The notes beneath the pieces are model-generated. The model searched no databases, had not been told where the DNA came from, and saw only the letters and a list, made by a program, of their open reading frames with translations. Shown here one piece after another: positions 1-8,677 of a stretch of 64,000 nucleotides of DNA. The translations under genes and the position numbers were made by a program. How positions within the stretch are numbered: the stretch's first letter is position 1; each line of letters starts with the position of its first letter. The stretch spans positions 2,232,001 to 2,296,000 of the forward strand of contig NZ_LN881724.1 in NCBI RefSeq assembly GCF_001457415.1, in the 5' to 3' direction. The DNA comes from Gorillibacterium timonense. GTDB lineage: Bacteria > Bacillota > Bacilli > Paenibacillales > NBRC-103111.

Positions 1-58
1 TATTCTCTTTGCGCAGCGAGTTCAAAAAATTATCTTGGATGTTGATCGACTTGTTCAT
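1..58 (-). CDS. hfq: RNA chaperone Hfq, N-terminal fragment (runs off window)
   Basis: Reading the minus strand from an ATG at 58 gives MNKSINIQDNFLNSLRKEN, the typical Firmicute Hfq amino terminus; the rest of the gene lies to the left of the window. A good ribosome site (GGAAAGGGGATC) precedes the ATG. Hfq forms a hexameric ring that binds U-rich small RNAs and mRNAs in the cytoplasm. It lies 81 bases downstream of miaA on the same strand, the usual miaA-hfq order in Firmicutes, which supports the call despite only 19 residues being visible. Confidence 0.88.
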   Translation of the reverse strand, partial: MNKSINIQDNFLNSLRKEN

Positions 59-139
59 TCAAGATCCCCTTTCCTGGTAGAAAACTTAACCGTCCCCGCA
101 ACGGACTGTTCGGTTTATGTTGTATTGGAATGATTCGCT

Positions 140-1120
140 TTATAAATTGATCTTTCCTGCTATTATAGCATCAATTTCTTGCATTTGCTTGGAAAAGTTT
201 TTTCCTCCATCGACCTCAACCCACGAGATTTCCTTCATATGGCGGAACCAGGACAGCTGGCGTTTGGCAAATCTCCGGGTATTTCGCTTTAATAAAGCAA
301 CCGCTTCATCCAGGCTTGATTCACCGGCAAGGTAGGCGGTCATCTCTTTGTAGCCAAGCCCCTGCATGGATGGCAGCTCGCGTCCGTAGCCCTCCGCCAG
401 AAGCCGCCGAACCTCACCCTCGAAGCCGTCCGCCAGCATCAGGTCCACCCGGTCCTCGATCCGCTTGTATAGCGTTTCGCGTTCCATGGTGAGCCCGAGC
501 AAACAGAGCCGATAAGGCGATTCCTTGCGCTGCCTGGCAAGATGCTCGGATTGGGGGATGCCGGTCAGATGTGTGACCTCAAGAGCGCGGATCACCCGGC
601 GATGATCGTTCGGATGAAGCCGATCGGCAGTCACGGGATCTATCTCCCTCAGCTTATCATGCAGAGCCTGCTCTCCATGCTCGATCAGGTAGGCCTGTTG
701 CTCCCTGCGAAACGCTTCGTCGGCTCCTCCTTCGCTGAATTCATAGCCATAGATCAGCGATTCGATATAGAGCCCGGTCCCTCCAACGAGAAAAGGCAGC
801 TTCCCCCTTGAGGCGATCTTCTCGATCGTTTCGCCTGCTTGCTTCTGAAAATCAGCGGTGTTGAATGTTTCGTCGGGATTTACGATGTCGAGGAAATGAT
901 GGGGGATCCCCTCCATCTCCTCCGGGCGGATCTTCGCCGTCCCGATGTCCATGCCTCGGTAGACCTGCATGGAATCGCCGGACAGGATCTCGCAATTCCA
1001 TGCTTTGGCAATGGAGATGCTCAGCTTCGTCTTGCCGACTGCCGTCGGACCGACCAGCACGATGAGCGGTGGTTTGCTCGCTTCCGGTCCAGGCGATCCT
1101 CCCGTTTCCCTTTCGCTCAA
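140..1120 (-). CDS. miaA: tRNA dimethylallyltransferase MiaA
   Basis: MiaA transfers a dimethylallyl group to A37 of tRNAs that read UNN codons. The 326-residue product has the usual family length. Its P-loop GPTAVGKT is near residue 24, followed by the conserved SGDSMQVYRGMDIGTAK stretch and HHFLDI. The start is a TTG that overlaps the TGA of the upstream methyltransferase gene (TTGA), with GGGGTGA about 7 bases ahead as ribosome site, so the two genes are probably translationally coupled. hfq follows 81 bases downstream. Function is assigned from family motifs. Confidence 0.96.
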   Translation of the reverse strand: MSERETGGSPGPEASKPPLIVLVGPTAVGKTKLSISIAKAWNCEILSGDSMQVYRGMDIGTAKIRPEEMEGIPHHFLDIVNPDETFNTADFQKQAGETIEKIASRGKLPFLVGGTGLYIESLIYGYEFSEGGADEAFRREQQAYLIEHGEQALHDKLREIDPVTADRLHPNDHRRVIRALEVTHLTGIPQSEHLARQRKESPYRLCLLGLTMERETLYKRIEDRVDLMLADGFEGEVRRLLAEGYGRELPSMQGLGYKEMTAYLAGESSLDEAVALLKRNTRRFAKRQLSWFRHMKEISWVEVDGGKNFSKQMQEIDAIIAGKINL

Positions 1121-1887
1121 AGCTCGATCACCCCGTATGCGATTTTCGTGCGGGAACGGTGCTTGAGAAAACCGAGACGCTCATATTCGGGGCTGTCTCG
1201 ATGCTCCTTCAACAGAACCCGCCGAATGGCAACGCGCTTGGCCTCCTCCACTGCTTCCAAGGTAAGGGGATCCGGGTTCGCGATCTCGCGGTACGGAGAG
1301 ATGGAACTGGACTCCTCCACCGGAATGCGGAACATCGGATCGAAATAAACGATGTCGTAGCTCTTATCGGGCAGCTTGCGCAAGTAGTCAAGGTGAAACG
1401 TATGGACCACCTCGATGCGACGCATCGCCTCATTGACGGCCTGAAATTTGGCTTCGTAATGAACGAGGCCCTCCTCCAGCAGCAGCACGGTGATCGCTTC
1501 GCTCTCCAGCGCGGTCACTTTGCCGCTATCGCCGACGGCGTGGGCGAAGACGATCGAATCGCTGGCGAGGCCTGCGGTGCAATCCAGCACGCGATCGCCC
1601 GGACGGACGCCGGAAAGATCGACGAGCGGGTCGCTTTCTCCTTTCGTCATCCGTTTCACCCGAATGTAAGCGGTGCTTGGGTGAAAATAGATCGGGTCGC
1701 CTGAAACGGGACAATACATCATCTTCTCTTCGGTAAGTAACAGGATTCCCTGATCCCCGTACTTCTTCCGTAAATCAGGTAACGAATCTCTTCTCCTGTC
1801 CACATAACGGCCTCCGGACTTGGCTGCAAGCCGCCGGGCTTCCTCCCGTGTGGACGGAGTCGCGTAATACGAAGTGGTTACAAGCAT
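1117..1887 (-). CDS. Class I SAM-dependent methyltransferase, RsmJ/YhiQ-like
   Basis: A 256-residue cytoplasmic protein. Near residue 95 it has a glycine-poor SAM motif (VLDCTAGLASDSIVFA), and later a DIVYFDPMF motif of the type seen in nucleic-acid base methyltransferases. The arrangement (LDCTAGLGxDS then YFDPMFP-like) resembles RsmJ, which makes m2G1516 in 16S rRNA; this relation is inferred. I place the start at the ATG at 1887 (MLVTTSYY), which has AGAGGGA ahead of it, rather than at a longer upstream reading with no ribosome site. The stop overlaps the miaA start by 4 bases. A tRNA or rRNA target would fit next to miaA but is not proven. Confidence 0.72.
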   Translation of the reverse strand: MLVTTSYYATPSTREEARRLAAKSGGRYVDRRRDSLPDLRKKYGDQGILLLTEEKMMYCPVSGDPIYFHPSTAYIRVKRMTKGESDPLVDLSGVRPGDRVLDCTAGLASDSIVFAHAVGDSGKVTALESEAITVLLLEEGLVHYEAKFQAVNEAMRRIEVVHTFHLDYLRKLPDKSYDIVYFDPMFRIPVEESSSISPYREIANPDPLTLEAVEEAKRVAIRRVLLKEHRDSPEYERLGFLKHRSRTKIAYGVIEL

Positions 1888-1909
1888 GGAATCCCTCTTT
1901 ATGTAGTGA

Positions 1910-2608
1910 TTATTGTTTTCTGAGACGGACAAACCCGAGCCCAAGAAGCAGCATGCTGTACCAAATAGGCGCCGCAAGCTTGGTCAGGTACTCTCCCGTC
2001 GAAAGGACGTCACTGTTCAGAAGAGCGTCATTTACTCGAAAAACCGGCGGCAGGATCCAACCCGCAAACCGCAGGCTCTCCGGCAGCTCTGCAAGAATGC
2101 CCTGTCCTCCTATGGACAAAGCTATGAATAGGATGAGCAAAAACAAGTTGTTCATGTAATTCCGCTTTCCGTCACCTTCGATCACCCAAACAAGTGAAAT
2201 CATGAGCAAGGAAAGGGAGAGATGAGAATAGAAGCCGGTGAGAAGCTCGGCTCCCGACGGCCGAAGCTGAAACGCTCCACGGAGCAGCGGATAAAATGTC
2301 GCGAAGAGGCTGAGCCCCGTGACAAGCAGACCTGCAGCCGCAAGACGCGCCCACTCATATCGGATCCGTTTCCCGACATGCAGAATCGATAGCTGCCCCT
2401 GCACGACCGGCTCACTTCGAAGCAAATTAAGCGTCAGCCACGCAGTAATGGCATACAATAGAGTTGACGTTGTGGAGTAGCTTTCGAGCACCGGATTGGG
2501 TACGATGGTATACAGCCAACCCACGAACCCTACATAACAAAACATGGGAATGAAATACCGGTGCGAGCGATAGAAATCCTTCAGCAGAAAAGCGACGAGA
2601 GCTCTCAT
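1910..2608 (-). CDS. ABC exporter membrane subunit
   Basis: A 232-residue hydrophobic protein with about six predicted membrane spans (around residues 18-38, 47-67, 88-110, 125-145, 150-172 and 208-228). The short cytoplasmic start MRALVAFLLKDFYR is typical of ABC-2-type permeases. Its ATG overlaps the stop of the ATP-binding subunit gene by 4 bases, and GGGGAGGG lies upstream, so the two subunits are co-translated. The substrate cannot be told from sequence. No accessory periplasmic or membrane-fusion protein is nearby, as expected for a simple Gram-positive exporter. Confidence 0.72.
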   Translation of the reverse strand: MRALVAFLLKDFYRSHRYFIPMFCYVGFVGWLYTIVPNPVLESYSTTSTLLYAITAWLTLNLLRSEPVVQGQLSILHVGKRIRYEWARLAAAGLLVTGLSLFATFYPLLRGAFQLRPSGAELLTGFYSHLSLSLLMISLVWVIEGDGKRNYMNNLFLLILFIALSIGGQGILAELPESLRFAGWILPPVFRVNDALLNSDVLSTGEYLTKLAAPIWYSMLLLGLGFVRLRKQ

Positions 2609-3498
2609 CCGATTTGCCCTCCCCCCTTCTCCGGGACCAGGGCTGGCACATGTTCCCTTACAGAGCGGACAGACCCGCCGCTTCGAAGAAGAGCAAGGAG
2701 CAGCTCATCCGAATAAGCGGGGTCCGCCTCGATGCGGAGTCCGGTCAAGGTGGACGTCGCTTCCCGAATGGCTGCCGCCTGCAGAGGAGGCAATTCATCC
2801 GCGAGCTTACAGGCGACAGTCTCTGGTAAATGCTCGACTTCGATGATGAGCCGGGTGTAAAAGTCACGGTCCCCCTCACTTGCTTCTTGAAGAAGGAGCA
2901 TCCCGTTCTCCAGTTGATACACCCGATCCGCCAACTTGGTGACCCAATGGTCCTCATGGGATGAGAATAGGATCGCCATCCCCTCGGAACGCAGCCGGCT
3001 GAGAAACAAGAGAACATCTTCCCGGGACGATTTGTCGAGTCCCGACATCGGCTCGTCCATGAGCAGCAGCTGCGGCTGCTCGATGAGCGCTTGGAGGATG
3101 GCGCTTTTTTGCAGCATGCCTTTCGAATAGTAACGAATCTGACGGTCGGCATCGGCCGTCAAACCCGCGAAGGAAGCGAGCTCCTGAACCCGTCGTTGAA
3201 GCTTGTTCGGGCTCATGCCGCGGATACGTCCCATGTACGTCAAATACTCGTTCAAGGTAAACCTCAGATGGGGAAACCGATCGGGAACGTAGCCGATCTC
3301 TCGCTTGGCGACTCCGAACTCCACCCGACCCGATGAAGGCCGGTCGATTCCAGCGGCTAAGCGCAGAAGCGTGCTTTTCCCCATTCCGTTCCTGCCTTTG
3401 ATCGCCACGCATTCCCCCGAACCGATTGACAGATCGATCGATTCCAGCACCTGCTTGCTTCCGAACCGTTTCCCCGCCTGATCCAGTTGCAGGATCAT
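2605..3498 (-). CDS. ABC exporter ATP-binding subunit
   Basis: A 297-residue nucleotide-binding subunit with Walker A GRNGMGKST, a degenerate signature YYSKGMLQKSAI, Walker B LLLMDEPMSGLD and switch histidine SSHEDHW. The C-terminal 80 or so residues lie outside the ATPase core, as in CcmA/EcsA-type subunits. I prefer the ATG at 3498 (MILQLDQAGKRFG), with AAGGGGAAG about 9 bases ahead; an in-frame ATG at 3534 has no ribosome site. It overlaps the downstream permease gene by 4 bases. The KGM signature in place of SGGQ is common in this subfamily. Confidence 0.85.
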   Translation of the reverse strand: MILQLDQAGKRFGSKQVLESIDLSIGSGECVAIKGRNGMGKSTLLRLAAGIDRPSSGRVEFGVAKREIGYVPDRFPHLRFTLNEYLTYMGRIRGMSPNKLQRRVQELASFAGLTADADRQIRYYSKGMLQKSAILQALIEQPQLLLMDEPMSGLDKSSREDVLLFLSRLRSEGMAILFSSHEDHWVTKLADRVYQLENGMLLLQEASEGDRDFYTRLIIEVEHLPETVACKLADELPPLQAAAIREATSTLTGLRIEADPAYSDELLLALLRSGGSVRSVREHVPALVPEKGGGQIG

Positions 3499-3623
3499 CT
3501 TCAAAGGCTTCCCCTTCTCTCCCCTATCAGGCATCGTCTAAAATCGTGGTACCGCACCCTTTCCCATACCGATGACGCCAACTCCTATCCACCTGGTAAG
3601 GTTGATAGCTTACTATTTCCTGC

Positions 3624-4796
3624 TTACTCCACAGAAAGCTTCGGAGAAGCGAAGAAGTTGGCGATCGCGATGGAAGCGGCTCCCAGGACCGTTGCCCGAT
3701 CCCCCAGCTGCGAGAAACGAATATCCAGCTTTGCGCGCGGATACGGAAGCGATCGACTTTCTACGAAATGCTGGAGCGGCTCCGAAAGCCATTTCTCCGC
3801 CGCTGCCAGCCTCCCTCCCAGAATGATGAGCTCCGGATTAAAGCTGTTTATGATATTAATGAGTCCCACGCCCAAATAACGGGCATGTTCTTCAAGGAGC
3901 TGAAGAGCGAGCTCTTCTCCCTGCTCCGCTTTTTCCAGTAGACCGTCCAGGGTGATATCGGGATCTTCATACTCCTTTCGCGCTGCGTCGACGAGCGCGT
4001 TCTCCGAGGCATACAGCTCCCAACAGCCGACGTTGCCGCAGCGGCAAGGCTTGCCATCCGGATGGATCGAGATATGACCCATTTCACCGGAAAATCCGGA
4101 AGCTCCGCGGTACAGCTCTCCTTTCAGCAGAATGCCCGTCCCGATCCCAGCTCCGATACTGACGTGAACGAGGTTGGCTGTGCCCTTGGCCAGGCCGTAC
4201 CGGCTTTCGCCGAGCGCACCGACATTCGCTTCGTTCTCAATGACGATGGGCAGATTGTATTCCTGCTCGAGAAGTGACTGGAGCGGCACATTCTCCCATC
4301 CGAGATTAGGAGCGAACAGCACGTTGCCGGCTTCGTCGCTGAAGCCGGGAATGCCAATTCCGATACCGATGATCCCGTAGGGACTGGTCGGCGCGCTATC
4401 CATCAGCTCGCGGATACAGCTCCCGAGAACCGCTATGGCGGACAACGTCTCCCGATTGTTGTTTTTCTTTCGTCTTTCATCGACAATCGTTCCGTTCAGA
4501 TCGGTGAGCACGGCCGTCATCCCGTCTGTCCCGAGGTCGATGCCGATCGCATAGCCGGCCTTTTCCTGAAAGAGCAAGGTCACGGGCTTCCGGCCGCCTC
4601 GCGATTCGCCTGCACCGCTCTCATAGGCCAGATTGGCGTCGATCAGCTCCGTAACGAGGCTGGATACGGTCGCCTTGGTCAGCCCCGTCTTCTCGGCTAT
4701 CCGTGCCCGGGAGGTCGGAGATTCATGACGGATCAACTCGAGAACGAGCGCTTTATTCAATTTTTTCATCAGGCTCAAATCGCCGGTTTGCTTCAT
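3624..4796 (-). CDS. xylR: ROK-family xylose repressor XylR
   Basis: A 390-residue ROK repressor with an N-terminal winged helix ([19 protein letters not shown], about residues 30-50), a sugar-kinase-like ATPase core ([10 protein letters not shown]) and the ROK zinc motif [14 protein letters not shown]. It is divergent from xylA, the usual arrangement in Bacillales, which identifies it as XylR: it should bind the xylA operator without xylose and release it with xylose. The ATG at 4796 ([10 protein letters not shown]) is chosen because GGGGGAAGTC precedes it; an ATG at 4814 lacks a ribosome site. No xylB kinase or xylose transporter is adjacent. Confidence 0.9.
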   Translation of the reverse strand: MKQTGDLSLMKKLNKALVLELIRHESPTSRARIAEKTGLTKATVSSLVTELIDANLAYESGAGESRGGRKPVTLLFQEKAGYAIGIDLGTDGMTAVLTDLNGTIVDERRKKNNNRETLSAIAVLGSCIRELMDSAPTSPYGIIGIGIGIPGFSDEAGNVLFAPNLGWENVPLQSLLEQEYNLPIVIENEANVGALGESRYGLAKGTANLVHVSIGAGIGTGILLKGELYRGASGFSGEMGHISIHPDGKPCRCGNVGCWELYASENALVDAARKEYEDPDITLDGLLEKAEQGEELALQLLEEHARYLGVGLINIINSFNPELIILGGRLAAAEKWLSEPLQHFVESRSLPYPRAKLDIRFSQLGDRATVLGAASIAIANFFASPKLSVE

Positions 4797-4870
4797 GACT
4801 TCCCCCAAAACCATTCAATATCCCTCGATTTTATCATGTTTGGGAAAGGAATTCATCTTTCTTTCCACAA

Positions 4871-4896
4871 AGTTAGTTTACTCAATTTACAAAGTC
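4871..4896. promoter_or_regulatory. Candidate XylR operator (degenerate)
   Basis: The half-site AGTTAGTTTA (4871-4880) matches the left half of known Bacillus xyl operators. The right half (TTTACAAAGTC) is only a weak mirror. It overlaps the -35 hexamer of the xylA promoter, where a repressor would be expected. Confidence 0.4.
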
Positions 4897-4914
4897 ATTA
4901 CCAAGTGGTATGAT
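4886..4914 (+). promoter_or_regulatory. xylA promoter
   Basis: TTTACA (4886-4891) and TATGAT (4909-4914) are separated by exactly 17 bases and lie 60 bases ahead of the xylA ATG, a good sigma-A type promoter. Confidence 0.75.
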
Positions 4915-4919
4915 GATTT

Positions 4920-4933
4920 TGAAAGCGTTTCTC
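4920..4933 (+). promoter_or_regulatory. cre-like catabolite operator of xylA
   Basis: TGAAAGCGTTTCTC matches the CcpA cre consensus (TGWNANCGNTNWCA) except near its last two bases. It starts just downstream of the -10 box, near the transcription start, where CcpA would act as a block. Confidence 0.6.
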
Positions 4934-4974
4934 CCTTGAGGCGAGCGCCAATCTATTACCGGAGGGAATCATCC

Positions 4975-6291
4975 ATGAGCTATTTCGGCAATGTGGACAA
5001 AATTAAATACGAAGGCAAGACCTCAACCAATCCGCTTGCATTTAAACACTACAACCCGGATCAAGTCGTACTCGGCAAGACGATGCGCGAGCATCTGCGC
5101 TTTGCCGTCGCCTACTGGCATTCTTATACCTACAACGGCAGCGATCCGTTCGGCGCTGGCACGATGCTCCGCGGCTACGACAAATTTACCGGCATGGACC
5201 TGGCCAAAGCTCGCGTGGAAGCCAACTTCGAGCTTCTGAACATCCTGGACGCCGATTACTTCTGCTTCCATGACCGCGACATCGCTCCGGAAGGCGCAAC
5301 GCTGCAAGAAACGAACAAGAACCTCGATGAAATCGTCGCCCTGATCCAATCCAACATGAAGGCGACTGGCAAGAAGCTGCTCTGGAACACGGCCAACATG
5401 TTCACCAACCCGCGTTTTGTGCATGGCGCATCCACGACGAGCAACGCGGACGTATACGCTTATGCTGCAGCCCAAGTGAAAAAAGCTCTCGAGCACGGCA
5501 AAGAGCTGGGCGGCGAAAACTATGTGTTCTGGGGCGGTCGCGAAGGCTATGAATCCCTCCTCAACACCGATATGGCCCTCGAGCTGGACAACATGGCCCG
5601 CTTTATGCACATGGCGGTCGACTATGCGAAGGAAATCGGCTTTGACGCCCAATTCCTGATCGAACCGAAACCGAAAGAGCCGTCCAAGCACCAATATGAC
5701 TTTGATGCTGCGACGTCCATCTCCTTCCTGCAAAAATACGATCTGCTCAAGCACTTCAAGCTGAACATCGAAGCGAACCACGCCACGCTGGCCGGTCATA
5801 CCTTCGAGCATGAGCTGCATGTATCCCGCATCAACGGAGCCCTCGGTTCCATCGACGCCAACCAAGGCGACGTGCTGCTGGGCTGGGATACCGACGAATT
5901 CCCGACCGATCTGTACTCGACGACGCTCGCCATGTACGAAATCCTCCAAAACGAAGGCGGCATCGGCCGCGGCGGCGTGAACTTCGACGCTAAGGTTCGC
6001 CGTCAATCGTTCGAACCGATCGACGTGGTCTACGGACACATCGCCGGAATGGACTCCTTCGCTCGCGGGCTCGTTGTTGCTGCGAAGCTGCTGGAAGACC
6101 GCGCCCTGGTTCATGTGATCGACAACAAGTACGCTTCCTTCAAGTCCGGCATCGGCGCCGACATCGTCGCTGGCAAAGTCGACTTCAAGTCGCTGGAAGC
6201 TTACGCTCTGCAAAACAACCCGATCGTCAACAAATCCGGCAACCTGGAACTGGTTCGCGCGATCGTCAACCAATACCTGTTGAACGCGTAA
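4975..6291 (+). CDS. xylA: Xylose isomerase
   Basis: XylA converts D-xylose to D-xylulose in the cytoplasm using two divalent metal ions. The 438-residue product has the standard length and the family signatures [38 protein letters not shown] and [12 protein letters not shown], which include the metal and catalytic residues. The start is the ATG at 4975 after GGAGGGA (4961-4967); a longer in-frame reading upstream runs through the promoter and is not coding. The gene is single, with no xylulokinase nearby. It is followed by a bidirectional terminator and is controlled by the adjacent XylR/cre region. Confidence 0.98.
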   Translation: MSYFGNVDKIKYEGKTSTNPLAFKHYNPDQVVLGKTMREHLRFAVAYWHSYTYNGSDPFGAGTMLRGYDKFTGMDLAKARVEANFELLNILDADYFCFHDRDIAPEGATLQETNKNLDEIVALIQSNMKATGKKLLWNTANMFTNPRFVHGASTTSNADVYAYAAAQVKKALEHGKELGGENYVFWGGREGYESLLNTDMALELDNMARFMHMAVDYAKEIGFDAQFLIEPKPKEPSKHQYDFDAATSISFLQKYDLLKHFKLNIEANHATLAGHTFEHELHVSRINGALGSIDANQGDVLLGWDTDEFPTDLYSTTLAMYEILQNEGGIGRGGVNFDAKVRRQSFEPIDVVYGHIAGMDSFARGLVVAAKLLEDRALVHVIDNKYASFKSGIGADIVAGKVDFKSLEAYALQNNPIVNKSGNLELVRAIVNQYLLNA

Positions 6292-6322
6292 TCGGCTGAT
6301 CGCCATACGGTTCGTTCGCACA

Positions 6323-6365
6323 GCAAAAACGCCTCTTCCCCGATTGGGGTTGGAGGCGTTTTTGC
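6323..6365. terminator. Bidirectional terminator between xylA and mutL
   Basis: AAAAACGCCTC and GAGGCGTTTTT form a perfect stem around a loop with an inner CCCC/GGGG pairing. Runs of A and T flank it on both sides, so it works for both convergent genes. Confidence 0.88.
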
Positions 6366-6441
6366 TCGCTCTTCTAAAAGAAATGAATGCCTTTATCTGC
6401 AATTTGTAAACGGTCGAAGATGAACTCGTCAATGTTCTCCT

Positions 6442-8631
6442 TCACATGACGCGCTTGAACATTTTTTCCAGCTCGTAGAGGGTAAAGCTGACGAGAATCG
6501 GCCTTCCGTGCGGGCAGGTGTACGGATTGCGGCAGGCGGACAGTCGATCGAGCAAGGCTTCCATCTCCGAATGGGTGATGGGCTGATTCGCCTTTATTGA
6601 TGCCTTACAGGAACACATCGCGGCAGCCGCATCCCGGAACGCGGAGAGATCGACTGCCTTCTTCTCGGCGAGGACCCAGTCGATCATCTCTTCGACTAGA
6701 TCCTTCTCTTCCCCGACAGGAAGCCAATGCGGGTAAGCTCGCACGAGGAAGGACGTTCCCCCGAACGGTTCCAGGTACAGGCCGGCCTGCTCCAAGAGTG
6801 AGAGCCGGGTCTCCAGGACAGCTGCTTCGGCAGACGTAAAATCGAGAGTGAGCGGCAGCAGCAGCTCCTGGCTCGCCTCCTCCGGCTTCCCGAATTTCTC
6901 CCGGTAATATTCGTAATTGATCCGCTCATGAGCCGCATGCTGGTCGATCAGATACATGCCCTCTTCGTTTTGCGCGACGAGGTAGGTGCCGTGGAGCTGG
7001 CCCACCGGATCGAGCTTCGGAAAAGCAGGCATCGCCGGAGCGGAGCCATCCGAAGGAGCCACGATGCGGGCAAGCTGTTCCGCTGTGATCGGTGCGGATA
7101 AGCCGGCGGATGCCGGGCGACCCGGGAAAACGCCGAAAGAGCCCGATGATGCGCGGGTTGCGGATGGAGTGCCGGCAATGGAACGGTCTGCATAGGCGGC
7201 AGACGATCCTGGCATAGGCGAGCGGCCTTGCTCGGAGCGGTCCGAGCGGTCTGATCCAGCGAAGGAAGAACGCTGCGCGTCTGACGAACTCTCCGGTGAA
7301 AAAGAACGGGAATCGGCACTCCGTTCTTCCGGCCAAGACGGTCGGCTGGTGGTGCCGTCCGTGAAGGAAGCTCCGGTGGACATCTTGCCAAAGGAAGCAG
7401 TAGGCGAAACAGAAACGCCAGAAGCTTCGCCGAATCTTCTCTCCCCGCTCCCGGAGAACTCCGAAGCTGTGGAAGCAACTCCGGTTCCACTCCCTCCGCT
7501 GGCTGCTGTGAGCTCAGGAGGCTCAGGCAGCGGTGCATTCGCGGGCACCGGACCGCTGTCCTCCGATGGGCGGTAGAGGGCAAATTGCTCCTGGACAACG
7601 GCATTTTTGCCGATGGCTGTTTTGCCGCCTGCCGGAATTAACGTCTGCCGACCGAGAGCGGCACGGACTGCAGCTTCAATCAAGGAGACGAGCTCCACTT
7701 CCTTGCTGAAGCGGACCTCCAGCTTAGACGGATGGACATTCACATCCAAGAGAGAAGGGTCCATCGTCAGATGCAAGGCTCCCACCGGATAACGATTGAC
7801 CGGCAAGAGCGTATGATATGCGCGCAGAATCGCCTGGGTGACCGCGTAGCTGCGGATATAGCGCCCGTTGACAACAAGAGTCAACGCCGCTCTTCCCGTA
7901 CGGGTCGTCTCCGGACGGGAGACGAAGCCGTGGACGACATAGTCCAGATCTTCCGCTTGGACTTCCACCATGCTCTTCGCGGTGGAAGCCCCATAGACAG
8001 CAGCCAGCACCCCCAATAAATCCCCGTTGCCGAGCGTATTCAGGAGCGTATGGCCGTTATGCCGAAGTGTAAACGCAATTTCAGGATGTGCCATGGCGAT
8101 GCGGTAGAGATAATCAGATACATGTCCAAGCTCTGTCTGGATCGTCTTCATGTATTTCAACCGCGCCGGTGTATTGTAAAACAGCTCCCGAACCCGGATA
8201 TCCGTCCCGCGCTCCGCCGCCGTTTCCTCGACGGAGACGAGCGTACCGCCTTCGATAGCGATGCGTCTCCCCAGGCCATCCGTGCGGCCGGTGGTGATAC
8301 ATTCCACCTTGGCGACGGCTGCGATACTGGGTAGGGCTTCGCCCCGGAACCCAAGCGTTCGAATCTGGAACAGTTCCTTGCCGCTTCTGATCTTGCTCGT
8401 CGCATGGCGGGCAAAGGCGATTTCGCAATCGTCGTCCGCGATCCCTGTGCCGTTGTCCTTGACCCGAATGAGCTGCAAGCCGCCTTCTTCGATCGTAACG
8501 TCGACGCGGGTGCTGCCCGCATCGACTGAGTTTTCCACCAGTTCCTTGACGACGGAAGACGGTCGTTCGACCACTTCACCCGCCGCAATCTGGTTCGCGA
8601 TATGATCGTCCAACAGTCGGATGATCCCCAT
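6442..8631 (-). CDS. mutL: DNA mismatch repair endonuclease MutL
   Basis: MutL links mismatch recognition by MutS to strand nicking. The 729-residue product has an N-terminal GHKL ATPase (VKELVENSVDAG, GFRGEALPSIAAV, NTPARLKYMK). A long Ser/Gly/Pro-rich linker spans about residues 350-505. The C-terminal domain carries the endonuclease motif DQHAAHERINYE (about residue 560), plus CPHGRP near the end, as expected for organisms without MutH. The start is the ATG at 8631 (MGIIRLLDDHIANQIAAGE), with GGGGGAG 6-7 bases ahead. mutS lies 46 bases upstream in the same direction. The linker is unusually long and low in complexity. Confidence 0.97.
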   Translation of the reverse strand: MGIIRLLDDHIANQIAAGEVVERPSSVVKELVENSVDAGSTRVDVTIEEGGLQLIRVKDNGTGIADDDCEIAFARHATSKIRSGKELFQIRTLGFRGEALPSIAAVAKVECITTGRTDGLGRRIAIEGGTLVSVEETAAERGTDIRVRELFYNTPARLKYMKTIQTELGHVSDYLYRIAMAHPEIAFTLRHNGHTLLNTLGNGDLLGVLAAVYGASTAKSMVEVQAEDLDYVVHGFVSRPETTRTGRAALTLVVNGRYIRSYAVTQAILRAYHTLLPVNRYPVGALHLTMDPSLLDVNVHPSKLEVRFSKEVELVSLIEAAVRAALGRQTLIPAGGKTAIGKNAVVQEQFALYRPSEDSGPVPANAPLPEPPELTAASGGSGTGVASTASEFSGSGERRFGEASGVSVSPTASFGKMSTGASFTDGTTSRPSWPEERSADSRSFSPESSSDAQRSSFAGSDRSDRSEQGRSPMPGSSAAYADRSIAGTPSATRASSGSFGVFPGRPASAGLSAPITAEQLARIVAPSDGSAPAMPAFPKLDPVGQLHGTYLVAQNEEGMYLIDQHAAHERINYEYYREKFGKPEEASQELLLPLTLDFTSAEAAVLETRLSLLEQAGLYLEPFGGTSFLVRAYPHWLPVGEEKDLVEEMIDWVLAEKKAVDLSAFRDAAAAMCSCKASIKANQPITHSEMEALLDRLSACRNPYTCPHGRPILVSFTLYELEKMFKRVM

Positions 8632-8677
8632 CAAGACTCCCCCTTCCATCCCCTATTCGACTTTCGAAGCAAGATCG

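Noticed and set aside
1069..1704. Plus-strand frame across miaA and the methyltransferase gene
   Set aside because: Overlaps two motif-supported minus-strand genes and has no family features.
5023..6432. A 469-codon open frame antisense to xylA
   Set aside because: xylA is certain from its motifs; the antisense frame is open because of biased third positions and contains no known domain.
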